DNA from: CAZAMT01 sp964486145 | GTDB taxonomy: Bacteria; Bacteroidota; Bacteroidia; Bacteroidales; JAAAOM01 | Assembly (NCBI GenBank): GCA_964486145.1 | Contig: CAZAMT010000019.1 | Span: forward strand, 1-29,655 | Length of the DNA: 29,655 bases | Direction of reading: 5' to 3' | In this document: piece by piece, positions 8,764 to 17,600 of the stretch | Layout of the letters: every line of letters starts with the position of its first letter | Numbering within the stretch: the first letter of the stretch is position 1 | Notes under the pieces: model-generated | Seen by the model: only the letters and a program-made list of their open reading frames with translations | What the model was told of the DNA's origin: nothing | Database searches by the model: none | Translations under genes and position numbers: made by a program

Positions 8764-8781
8764 TTCAGGATTTAGTAATCC
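8764..8781. repeat. Weak GGATT/AATCC hairpin resembling the RAYT-linked palindromes
   Basis: TTCAGGATT-TAGT-AATCC in the gap between the CocE hydrolase and pncA shares the left arm TTCAGGATT with the palindrome at 28488. Its right arm is cut to AATCC. It may be a decayed copy of the same repeat or chance. Nothing else is seen in 8694-8829. Confidence 0.25.
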
Positions 8782-8829
8782 ATTGCGTTGAAATTCTGTG
8801 GAGAAAATCCAATCAATTTTGGTGGGACC

Positions 8830-10845
8830 CTAAACAAATTCTCTGGGAATGGAAAGCTGCCAGTTTTTAGAAAATACGCGCAATCCATTCTCATAGGCAT
8901 CCAAAGTGGCATGCACATGAAATTTTTTTTTATCGGAAGTTAAAGCGGTGTGGTTTACGGTGCGAATCTTCCAGTTTTTCCGCTTCAGCGTTATTTCTCC
9001 ATGTGTTTCTCCTTTCACCGAATCCACAAAATCATTTTGCACACTATAATCTTCTGTTGAGCAATCACTTATCTCCAGATCGATGTTTTCAATCCTGTAG
9101 GTACCATTATCTTTGAGCACATGCAATGTAGATTTATCATTTATCAAATCACGAATGACATCCCACTTGTAATTCGCAGCATGTAAGGTTTTATGTTCCG
9201 TAGAAGGCTCGGCTCCTTCAGATTCCTGAAAGGATACTGAAGAATTTTGTTTTGAAATTCGTTCAGGTAAGTATACGAAACTTTTTTCGGTGTATAAGGT
9301 TAATGTAGCCACTTCGGGAGGTGTCCAAACAATGGGCCAGTACGAAGTTGAAACGGATATGCGCATTCGGTGATCTTTAGGAAATACATGAGCAATATCG
9401 TTTAATTGTAGTTTCACCCTGTATTTTTTTGCTGGTTCAAGCAAAGTTGGATGCTCGTTACTCTCAAAATGCGTAAGGTTTTTAACGCCATAAGTTACCC
9501 TGGTAGCTTTACCATCAGGCATTACATCCGACAAACGCACAGCGAGTATAGCTACCGGTTTATCTGTTTCTATTAGAAAATCGATCATTGGAGGGCCTAC
9601 AATTTCCATATCATTTTTTAAGGGAGTACTGGTAAATACCTGGGCTCCGCCATCCTCTTCACGTTGGTCTCCGGGAAGATCTGGTGGTGCATTGTATGAA
9701 CACCATTTACCGGCAAACAATCCCAGTCGTAAAGGTGAACGGATAGTTCGCTTTTCAGCCGTGAGGTTAGTTTTTTCCTCAACCATATAATCCCCGCTCA
9801 GAATAAATTTTTTCTCTTTTACCTGTTTGGCAGGCCAATTGTCCAGTCCCACCCAGTAGCCAGGGCGGCTTTCATAACATGTATTTGGAGGGACACTTTT
9901 CTGCATCCATAACCGAAGCATGGGTTCGTTCATAATTCCGGATTCATTTCCATTCAGCCATTTTTCCCACCATCGAACCGCTTCCTGTAAAAAACCGATG
10001 GCAGGCCCTGGTTCTCCCAGATGTGGATATTTATGGCTCCATGGTCCAATCAATCCCAATCGCGGGGATGACAGGTTTTTCATGAGTCGGAATACAGCGT
10101 TTGTGTAACCATCAGCCCATCCACTTACTGCCATTACCGGTATTTCAATATCATCGTAATTTTCACATATTGATCCATGTTTCCAGTAATCATCCCGTTG
10201 TTGATGCCTCAGCCATTGTTCAAGCCAAAGTCCGCTTTTGTCGAGACGCTCAAGCCACATATCCTTCCATTTATTGCCGACAATTTCAGGATCAGGAGGT
10301 AAGCTGTTTTTGCCAAACATCACTGATGCCCAGGAAAGATTGTCTCCCAGCAGGCAGCCTCCCATGTAGTGCACATCATCGGCATACCGATCATCCGTGG
10401 AACACACTGTAATGATGGCTTTTAAACCTTTTGGCCTGCGTGCAGCGAGTTGCAAACCATTAAAACCACCCCAGGAGATTCCAATGATGCCAACATTGCC
10501 ATTGCTCCATGGCTGGTTACCGATCCATTCGATAATTTCCTCACCATCAATTAGCTCCTGTTCCAGGTATTCATCGGTCAGTATACCTTCCGAATCACCA
10601 CTTCCCCGGATATCAATTCGTAAACTCACAAATCCGTAACCTGCAAAATAATGATGAATAGATTCATCCCGGAGGCGCTTCATGTCCCTTTTCCTGTAAG
10701 GGATGTATTCGATTATAGTGGATAAGTTTTTATCTGCATCTTGCGGTTTCCACATCCGCGCGGCCAATCGTGTTCCGTCGGACATTTTAATCCAGATGTT
10801 TTCAATTTCTTCAACCTCATATGGAAACTGTTTCCTGATGTTCAT
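8830..10845 (-). CDS. CocE/NonD-family (peptidase S15-like) serine hydrolase
   Basis: This is a 671-residue alpha/beta hydrolase of the CocE/NonD group, related to X-Pro dipeptidyl-peptidases and cocaine esterase. The nucleophile motif is GISWGG with S124. D245 (SGWADGY) and H271 (GPWSHKY) complete the likely triad. The S15 core covers about 15-300. The jelly-roll PepX_C domain follows (about 345-560), then an extra C-terminal beta region of about 110 residues. No signal peptide is seen, so it should be cytoplasmic. Its start lies 3 bp after the stop of the ATP-grasp gene, so the two are almost certainly translated from one mRNA. Family enzymes cleave amide or ester bonds; the substrate here is unknown. 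A link to whatever the ATP-grasp partner ligates is likely but inferred. Confidence 0.93.
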   Translation of the reverse strand: MNIRKQFPYEVEEIENIWIKMSDGTRLAARMWKPQDADKNLSTIIEYIPYRKRDMKRLRDESIHHYFAGYGFVSLRIDIRGSGDSEGILTDEYLEQELIDGEEIIEWIGNQPWSNGNVGIIGISWGGFNGLQLAARRPKGLKAIITVCSTDDRYADDVHYMGGCLLGDNLSWASVMFGKNSLPPDPEIVGNKWKDMWLERLDKSGLWLEQWLRHQQRDDYWKHGSICENYDDIEIPVMAVSGWADGYTNAVFRLMKNLSSPRLGLIGPWSHKYPHLGEPGPAIGFLQEAVRWWEKWLNGNESGIMNEPMLRLWMQKSVPPNTCYESRPGYWVGLDNWPAKQVKEKKFILSGDYMVEEKTNLTAEKRTIRSPLRLGLFAGKWCSYNAPPDLPGDQREEDGGAQVFTSTPLKNDMEIVGPPMIDFLIETDKPVAILAVRLSDVMPDGKATRVTYGVKNLTHFESNEHPTLLEPAKKYRVKLQLNDIAHVFPKDHRMRISVSTSYWPIVWTPPEVATLTLYTEKSFVYLPERISKQNSSVSFQESEGAEPSTEHKTLHAANYKWDVIRDLINDKSTLHVLKDNGTYRIENIDLEISDCSTEDYSVQNDFVDSVKGETHGEITLKRKNWKIRTVNHTALTSDKKKFHVHATLDAYENGLRVFSKNWQLSIPREFV

Positions 10846-10848
10846 AAA

Positions 10849-12132
10849 CTATCTTTTTTCAATTTTGATATTCAGTGAATTTTTTATTTTTTCGTATTTA
10901 TCAAATAATGCTTCTTTTGATTCGGCAGCCAGCATTACTTCTGCGATGCAGTAACTGTAAGCATCATTGATTTTTAAAGTGGAGAGTATATCACCTTCTT
11001 TCACATTGATTTGAATGTTTGAATCGGGAAATTCATTTTCCAGCTTCTTGATTTTATATTCTGATGGTAATTGTTCAACTTTGCCATCATGGAAAATACG
11101 GTATTGAAATTTTGCTGCTACCGGATATTTTCCTTTGTTTTGAATAAAATCAGGTTTTTCACCGATAGCCAGTTTCACGAGCACCTGATGGTTGGAATGG
11201 CCTTTTAGCATTGAATAAATGTATCCGTGAGATTGTGACATTCTTGGATTGATTTCCAGTATTTTAATGTCGTTATTTTCCTCGTTGTAAAAAAACTCGA
11301 TGTTAAAAGGAGCATGATTAAAATCGATGTGCTTCATTACATCTTTCGCAATAATCTGCATTCTTTCCTTCACCGAACCCGGCAGCCTACTTGGTAACAT
11401 GTAACATAAAAATGAAGGAGCCTGATCATAAAACAGTGAATCAACAATACCATACGTATACACCTCGTGATTATACACATATCCGGAGAGGGTGCATTGA
11501 TGTCCTTTGAGCAATTCTTCAGTCAGACAGTGAAAACCATCAATTTTTCGTATTTCTGCCGGTAAATCCTCTTTATAAAAAATGAAATTGAAAGGTTTGG
11601 CAAAATGATGGATGCGCTTCTTTATTTTTGTTATTGCCTGCTCAAAGTCGTTGTTGGTTTCAACTTTAAAACCAAGTTGAGATGAGTGCGTTTTAACGGG
11701 TTTTATCCAAAAAGGAGGTTTTACACTCAGTTCATCCAAACGCTTTTCATCAAATGGATCGATTTCATCAAACCGGGGAACGTTTGCAGGTACAATTTTG
11801 CTTTGTTCAATTCTACTCCAGTATTTATGCTCACATTTTAATCCACTGAGCAGTGAGGGACCTTTTAAATTATGTAGTTTGGCAATGTAAAAAGTTACAA
11901 GCGTGAATGGGAAATCAAAAAAAGTGATGATACCATCAATCCCATCTTTTTGGCTGCGAATGGTTTTGTTGAGGGTTTGGATAATTTTTTCTACATCAAT
12001 CTCCTCTTGGTTCTGTATCTCTTTTGGGTCAAACAGTGTAATAAATTCATAGCGATCAAAATCTTTAATCTGTGATAATTCAAATTCATTAAAAGCATCT
12101 ATACCAACTACAATTATTTTCTTTTTTTCCAT
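10849..12132 (-). CDS. ATP-grasp domain ligase
   Basis: This is a 427-residue ATP-grasp enzyme in the carbamoyl-phosphate-synthase/biotin-carboxylase-like branch. A Rossmann-like pre-ATP domain fills 1 to about 110 (KKIIVVGIDAFNE). The ATP-binding lysine region FWIKPVKTHSSQLGF lies near 142-156, and the Mg-binding ILEINPR near residue 290. A C-terminal lid follows (about 330-427). Family members activate a carboxylate as acyl-phosphate and join it to an amine, thiol or similar. Neither substrate can be read from the sequence. It is first in a two-gene unit with the CocE hydrolase 3 bp downstream. Its 5' end lies only about 25 bp from the remnant of a glycosyltransferase gene on the other strand, which suggests the locus was rearranged here. 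It is not a normal D-Ala-D-Ala ligase: it lacks that enzyme's motifs and neighbours. Confidence 0.9.
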   Translation of the reverse strand: MEKKKIIVVGIDAFNEFELSQIKDFDRYEFITLFDPKEIQNQEEIDVEKIIQTLNKTIRSQKDGIDGIITFFDFPFTLVTFYIAKLHNLKGPSLLSGLKCEHKYWSRIEQSKIVPANVPRFDEIDPFDEKRLDELSVKPPFWIKPVKTHSSQLGFKVETNNDFEQAITKIKKRIHHFAKPFNFIFYKEDLPAEIRKIDGFHCLTEELLKGHQCTLSGYVYNHEVYTYGIVDSLFYDQAPSFLCYMLPSRLPGSVKERMQIIAKDVMKHIDFNHAPFNIEFFYNEENNDIKILEINPRMSQSHGYIYSMLKGHSNHQVLVKLAIGEKPDFIQNKGKYPVAAKFQYRIFHDGKVEQLPSEYKIKKLENEFPDSNIQINVKEGDILSTLKINDAYSYCIAEVMLAAESKEALFDKYEKIKNSLNIKIEKR

Positions 12133-12157
12133 GTAAGCTATTCTGAAAAAACTATGC

Positions 12158-12613
12158 CATAACTATATTTCGGTGGGTACAGCCCTGAAAAACTGCGGGT
12201 ACAAGGTAAAGATAATTACACATCCATGGGCAAAAGATCTTGTTGAATAGCATAAAATGGAGCATTCTTCTATCGGCGATGATATCGACATTTATGCTAC
12301 CGCGCGAAGCTTTGTGGAAAATGCCGGAGAAGGATTAAAAGGATTAACCTTTGCCCTGAATTTTATTCATTACTTTTGGTTTTATGCATCACAAACTTAA
12401 ACAAACAGGATCCATGGCTCAAAACATTATCCGCGCTGTGAATGAAGCCAATACCAAAGTCGTGCTGTTGATGCCCGATTTAAATCCGAATGAAATTCGT
12501 CTACCGGAAAATATATTTTGGATTGCCGAAAAACCGGTATGAAAATAGCCGGTGAAAACGGAACGGAACATGCAGCAGAATTGATCCATCAATATTTAAA
12601 CAAACTCCACTAA
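12158..12613 (+). pseudogene. Decayed glycosyltransferase (GT1/GT28-like) remnant
   Basis: No long ORF survives, but translated pieces line up in order with a nucleotide-sugar glycosyltransferase. Frame 1 (12158 on) reads VGTALKNCGYKV, then HPWAKDLVE and an in-frame TAG at 12248. It continues through SSIGDDIDIYATARSF to a TAA near 12398. A second frame (12408-12542) reads GSMAQNIIRAVNEANTKVV and LPENIFWIAEKPV, which fits the core preceding the donor-sugar site. A third piece (12539-12613) reads MKIAGENGTEHAAELI and ends in TAA, matching the usual C-terminal helix. The first 15-20 residues, much of the acceptor domain and the HGG sugar-binding loop are missing. So there is at least one nonsense codon and two internal deletions. 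The remnant ends tail-to-tail over the FN3 gene's stop. Confidence 0.8.
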
Positions 12614-14592
12614 AACCAAATTGCAACGGTTTTACTCCTGCCGCTCTCATTCCCTTTTTTATCAAGTGATGTGACCTGGTACATGTACAAGGTGCCCTTT
12701 TTTAATCCCTTATCAGAAAACAGCCCGGTAGATGGATCACCTATTATCTCAACGAGCTTGTAATCTTCCCCATACGCCCTTCGATATACTTTATACCCAT
12801 TAATATCCTCCATTTGGAGTGGATTCCATGTCATTTCTACAAGTTGTCCGCTGGTGGATACTTTCACGTCAGCAGGAGGGCCCAACACATTTCCCTGATA
12901 AGGTATATGGTGTGTAACTGAATATTCAATTTCACTTTTATTACCCCTGAAATCTATTGCAACAACTGCATACTCATAAACTAATCCATGTTGTAATGTG
13001 CTGTCATTGAATGAATTTATTTTTACCGGGATAGCATTCAACTGCAACCAATCATTCGTGCCTGCTTCTTTTCTCAGTATATGGTAACCAACAAGAGAAG
13101 GATCACCTTCATTTACGGATTCCCAGAATATTTTAAGATGATCGGGTTCTGCAACAAGCTGCATTCCAACGGGTGCAATGGGTTTTGATTCAATACCTGG
13201 TATGACATATGCCGGATCTGACATCCGACTTTTCATGTAACTTGTATTCTCCGACTGAATGGCATACCGGTACGTTTGATTTCCGACCAGGGCACTCGAT
13301 TGATCAACGAAAAAGCTGTCTGTTAACAAGTTAGATACAAGTTCAAAATTACCATCGGTAGTGCTCCTGTACAGGTAAAATCCTCGTACATTCGGATCAC
13401 TGTTTTGCCAGGTCAGGCCAACACCACCTTCCACAGGAATGGCTGAAATGTTAAAAGGAGGAGGTGGAAGGAAAGAAGTTTTATACCTGGTAAAAATTTT
13501 TGCGCTTGAAAATGATTTTTTCCCTGTTATATCGGTCATGTCTAAATAGTACCAGTATTGAACCATCGGAGTTGCAGTTTCATCCAAATAGATTGTATCT
13601 GCCGGAGAAGCATTTCCAATTTTTTCAAAAGGCCCGTCAAAAGATTCACTTCGGTATATGCTGATATTTGAAATTCTGCCTGGATTCCGCAATCGCCAGC
13701 TAATTGCATTTCCTTCAGCGCCTGTAAGCCGATAACCTTTCAGATTATAGGGAACCATTGTTGTAAGTTCAGAAAATGTTTTGGCAAATATGGTATCATG
13801 AACCTGTGTTGCATTTCCAAAAAAGTCAAAAGCCGTGAACGTGTATTCATATCCTGTATTTTCTTTCACCAGGGAATCCTCCATCATCACAATCAGGGTA
13901 TCACGTCTGGGCCGGTATCCCATACGTGTATTCACCCTGGCGAAATTCCCGTTAAAATTTTCCCTTCTGTGCGGTTGCAACACTAAAATATTTCCCCTTG
14001 GGAATACAGCCAGTTCCACTGAAATCCGATTTTCAAGTTCGGTTTTTTCACGTACACGAAAATTGATTTTATAGTTCGGTTTTTCATATTTCACAGGGTA
14101 ACTCAACAGAAAGGGTTCCCATCGGTTATTTCGCCGGACATACACTTTGTACTGATAATCCTGACCATGTTTAACATCAGTATCCAACACCATGTTACCC
14201 AGGGCAATCTGCGCCGGAACAATGCCTGAAAGCAAAATTAGGGAATCTAAATGCCTCTCGGTCTGAATGATTTCCCATAACTCGTCCAAATCAACATAAT
14301 TGTCAATTGTTCCTGCCGGAAAAGGTACTTTGGCCTGGTTAAATCTGTTAACAAGTTCATTTTTGTTTTGAGGAGCCTCGATTATTGCAACTTGTTCCCA
14401 ACTACCGTTTTTCTCTTTTTTGTCAATTCTGTAAGCACTGATGCCATCCACAGGAAAACCGGTGTTTACTATCAGGTTACCAGTAAAAACATACATACCC
14501 TGTGAACCCGGATAGGCAATGTTATACTCATCCTGGGCAAGAGCACCTGAAAAGCACAAAAATCCTGTTAAAAATAAAATCAGATTTTTCAT
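12610..14592 (-). CDS. Secreted fibronectin type III repeat protein
   Basis: This is a 660-residue exported protein. Its signal peptide is MKNLILFLTGFLCFSGALA, cut before QDEYN; there is no lipobox cysteine. The C-terminal two thirds are FN3-like modules (about 275-370, 378-470, 475-570 and 575-658), recognisable by repeats such as GGVGLTWQNSDPNVRGFYLYR, LKIFWESV...GYHILRK and VEMTWNPL...GYKVYRR. The N-terminal third, also beta-rich, has no family I can name. The chain ends in a last FN3 strand (KTVAIWF), with no T9SS sorting domain and no anchor. It is third in a likely operon, 9 bp after the giant surface protein. FN3 modules usually bind proteins or carbohydrates or act as spacers, so a structural or adhesive partner role is inferred. 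Confidence 0.88.
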   Translation of the reverse strand: MKNLILFLTGFLCFSGALAQDEYNIAYPGSQGMYVFTGNLIVNTGFPVDGISAYRIDKKEKNGSWEQVAIIEAPQNKNELVNRFNQAKVPFPAGTIDNYVDLDELWEIIQTERHLDSLILLSGIVPAQIALGNMVLDTDVKHGQDYQYKVYVRRNNRWEPFLLSYPVKYEKPNYKINFRVREKTELENRISVELAVFPRGNILVLQPHRRENFNGNFARVNTRMGYRPRRDTLIVMMEDSLVKENTGYEYTFTAFDFFGNATQVHDTIFAKTFSELTTMVPYNLKGYRLTGAEGNAISWRLRNPGRISNISIYRSESFDGPFEKIGNASPADTIYLDETATPMVQYWYYLDMTDITGKKSFSSAKIFTRYKTSFLPPPPFNISAIPVEGGVGLTWQNSDPNVRGFYLYRSTTDGNFELVSNLLTDSFFVDQSSALVGNQTYRYAIQSENTSYMKSRMSDPAYVIPGIESKPIAPVGMQLVAEPDHLKIFWESVNEGDPSLVGYHILRKEAGTNDWLQLNAIPVKINSFNDSTLQHGLVYEYAVVAIDFRGNKSEIEYSVTHHIPYQGNVLGPPADVKVSTSGQLVEMTWNPLQMEDINGYKVYRRAYGEDYKLVEIIGDPSTGLFSDKGLKKGTLYMYQVTSLDKKGNESGRSKTVAIWF

Positions 14593-14601
14593 GTGTTGAG
14601 A

Positions 14602-17600
14602 TTATTTTTTCTTGATTGATATTTTTTTATAGTCTGATCCCAGATGTATTTCAGCAACTGCACCCAGTGAACCGGATTTACGTTTGGAAGCACATAATTT
14701 TCCGTCACAATCTCCAAAACAGGCACCTCCCCCTACTTCAACACTACCGGTAACTTCTACCCAACCGATACCTTCGGCCCACCATTCGCCATTAGAGCTG
14801 TATTCGCCAGATACATCCACACCCACAGAAGCACCCAAATTAATTTCAGCACAAGCAATAAACCCTGCAGCCACTTCAAGCCAGGCTTCAACAAATACTC
14901 CCTGGCCAATGGTATACGTATTTCCATCGGAGGTAAACATCATTCCCATCCTCGCGTCACCCCCAACACGAGTGAAAAATTCAACCTTTACTACGGCAAA
15001 ATTAGCAGTAAATGAACCCGGAGTTGGTATAGGTAACGCCGCACCCGCATTAAAATAGAACCCGTTTAACCTTTCAGGATAAGTCGTTGGCATTTCTCCA
15101 AGATGACGATAATAAAACGACACTTTTTCAAACATTTCATCCATTTCTTCTTCCATGGGGTGATCACCAAACATGATCCCGGCCATTCCTTCGATTGCCA
15201 GTGCATCCAGCAAAAACTGACCTGTAGCAATAAAGTACCAACCGGGTGCTCCAATAATGACGGAAGCATCACCCGTAACCAGGGCCGAACCAAAATCCTG
15301 TTCAAATGACATATGACCTTCCATTCGTTGCTTTTCAATATTGTAGGTTAACCCAATACCACCAAATTCGCTGGGAACATTTTTAACACCAATTTGCTGT
15401 TCATTTGCTACCCATTCGTTGTTCACCACAAATCCCATTTCACTCGCAGCACCTGCCGCTCCTTCCAGTTTTCCTTTCACATCCATATCATTCCAGGTGT
15501 TTTCGGCAACATCTCCGATCTTTCCGGCTTTGACAATTAAAAATTCTTTGGCATCTTCCTGAATATCAAATCCATTGATTTTTTCAGCATACGTTTTGTA
15601 GCTGGACGCAAGATCTATCATCTCATTTTTACGATTGGATGTCATACCTTCAATAACGGAAAGCATCGAACCGAATTGATCGATGTTTTCAGCGGCAGTG
15701 CCTGTAAGCTGGTCCATTTGTTCTGATGGTATGTTCAACGCTCGAATATGGGTTTGAAGTGATTTAACATCTTTTGAGAGATCATTCAGTTCCTGTATTT
15801 GCTCCTGTGGCAGGTTAAGGTCTTCCAATGGATTATTAAATACCTTTAATTTTCCCTGTAGTTGATTCAATGCTTTTCCTTCAGAAAAATTAAATGTTTG
15901 TCCGGGATCCAGCACGCATTCAACATATTTGGCTGTTTTCTTCAAATTTGAAGCAAAAGCATTCTTCACACCGGTTGGTTTTATACGTGATTTTGTTTCA
16001 AAAATTCCCGGGGCAAATTTTTGTCCCTGGGCCAGAAGCTCTGTTTCAATTGAATTTGCATTAAACCTTCCTGTAACCGGATTTACCCTGGCTATGGTTT
16101 CGTAAACTTCCTTTCCATGATGAATCCTCTTTTTTGTTCCTTTTACAATTTTCAACGAATTGGGTTGTGAACCCATACCAGGAATATGCAGGGCTAATGA
16201 ACCTTCAAGGGCTATATTATCTGTACTGATGGTTATTTCACGTGCACCAAAATTTGATACATCGTATACCTCCACATTTTGTGTACCAAGCATTTGAGCA
16301 TCCATTGTATTCGTTGCATAATAGGTGAATGTTCTGGTTTTAATTTCATCGGATGCATCGAAAGCATTCACATTGTATATTTTAGATGCGTAAGCAACCG
16401 GATTGGAACTGGAAGTTGACGTTTGATCCGGACGCACCTCCACACACCATGATTTCCTGGAAAGATTGTATTCGAAATACGTATTTCCATCTACCAGGAT
16501 CGGTACCGATTCTGCGATAAGCAGCTCACCAATATTAATGATCGGTTTCCCGTCTCCCAGTTTTTTATAGGTTATGTAAAAATTTTCAAGGGTCATATCC
16601 TTTGCCCCTGTTTTCAGGATACAGGAATCTACCCTGATGCCGCCTTCACCAAGCACCCATTTATGGGCTTGTAAATTCCATCTGTTTAATGCAAACTCAA
16701 ACGGGAACTTACCATTTACAGGATCTATACGTTTTTGTGTAACAGTTACCTTACCAATTTTTATATTCAGGTTTTTCTGGTTCTCAGGAACATAATCCAG
16801 ATCAGTTTGCAATCGGGTATCCAATGATAATGATTTGTCCTCTTTTACCAGTGAATTGTGTCTGTCAGCAACGGACTTAAAACCATAGAGATAATAGGTT
16901 AAATTATTGCCATCACTGTTCATGATATTAAATGCGGATGTTGGTTTCTTACCAACACTGGTAAAAAGGATTCTTTCGGTTTGGTTTCTGCCATTCCCGT
17001 TGCCAATAAAAATATCCTGATCTCCCAGGTTTATTTCTGCAGAGTTCAGGTCATACTGCATTAGAACCAGTTGCATTTTCCCATCTATCCTTGCCCATCC
17101 GGTACCGTCATCATCAACTGTGAAAATTCCGTCAACCGGTTGTTGGATGAAATGAACCTTATCTTTGAATTTCCAGTCCAGACTGGTAGCATTGGTATGG
17201 ATTTTCCCTGATTTAGGAAGGGCGTAGGGAACCCCGTCATCATTGAATTCGGTCTTGGAAGGTACTATTTCTGTGTGGAAGGTCAGCATCAGATTTTCGT
17301 TTTGTATTTTCCAGTCTTTTGGCGTCAGGGCAGAAACATCGTAGTATGCACCTTCAATTTTTGCCCCGTCGTTTGTCACCTGTAAATCATGAACTTCAAT
17401 AGGCAAATGCAGTAATTCGGTAATTACCATTCCATTGAAAACGGTAAGATTAAAATCAAAATTTTCAACAATGGTTGTCGCCAGGTAAGCGTATCGTTTA
17501 TCACCTACGAATTGCGATCGCCCTTTGGCGGCAGTGATCAGAAAATTGCGATTCATGGGCACATTGCGAAGCTCGTACTCACCATTTTCATTGGTAAATG

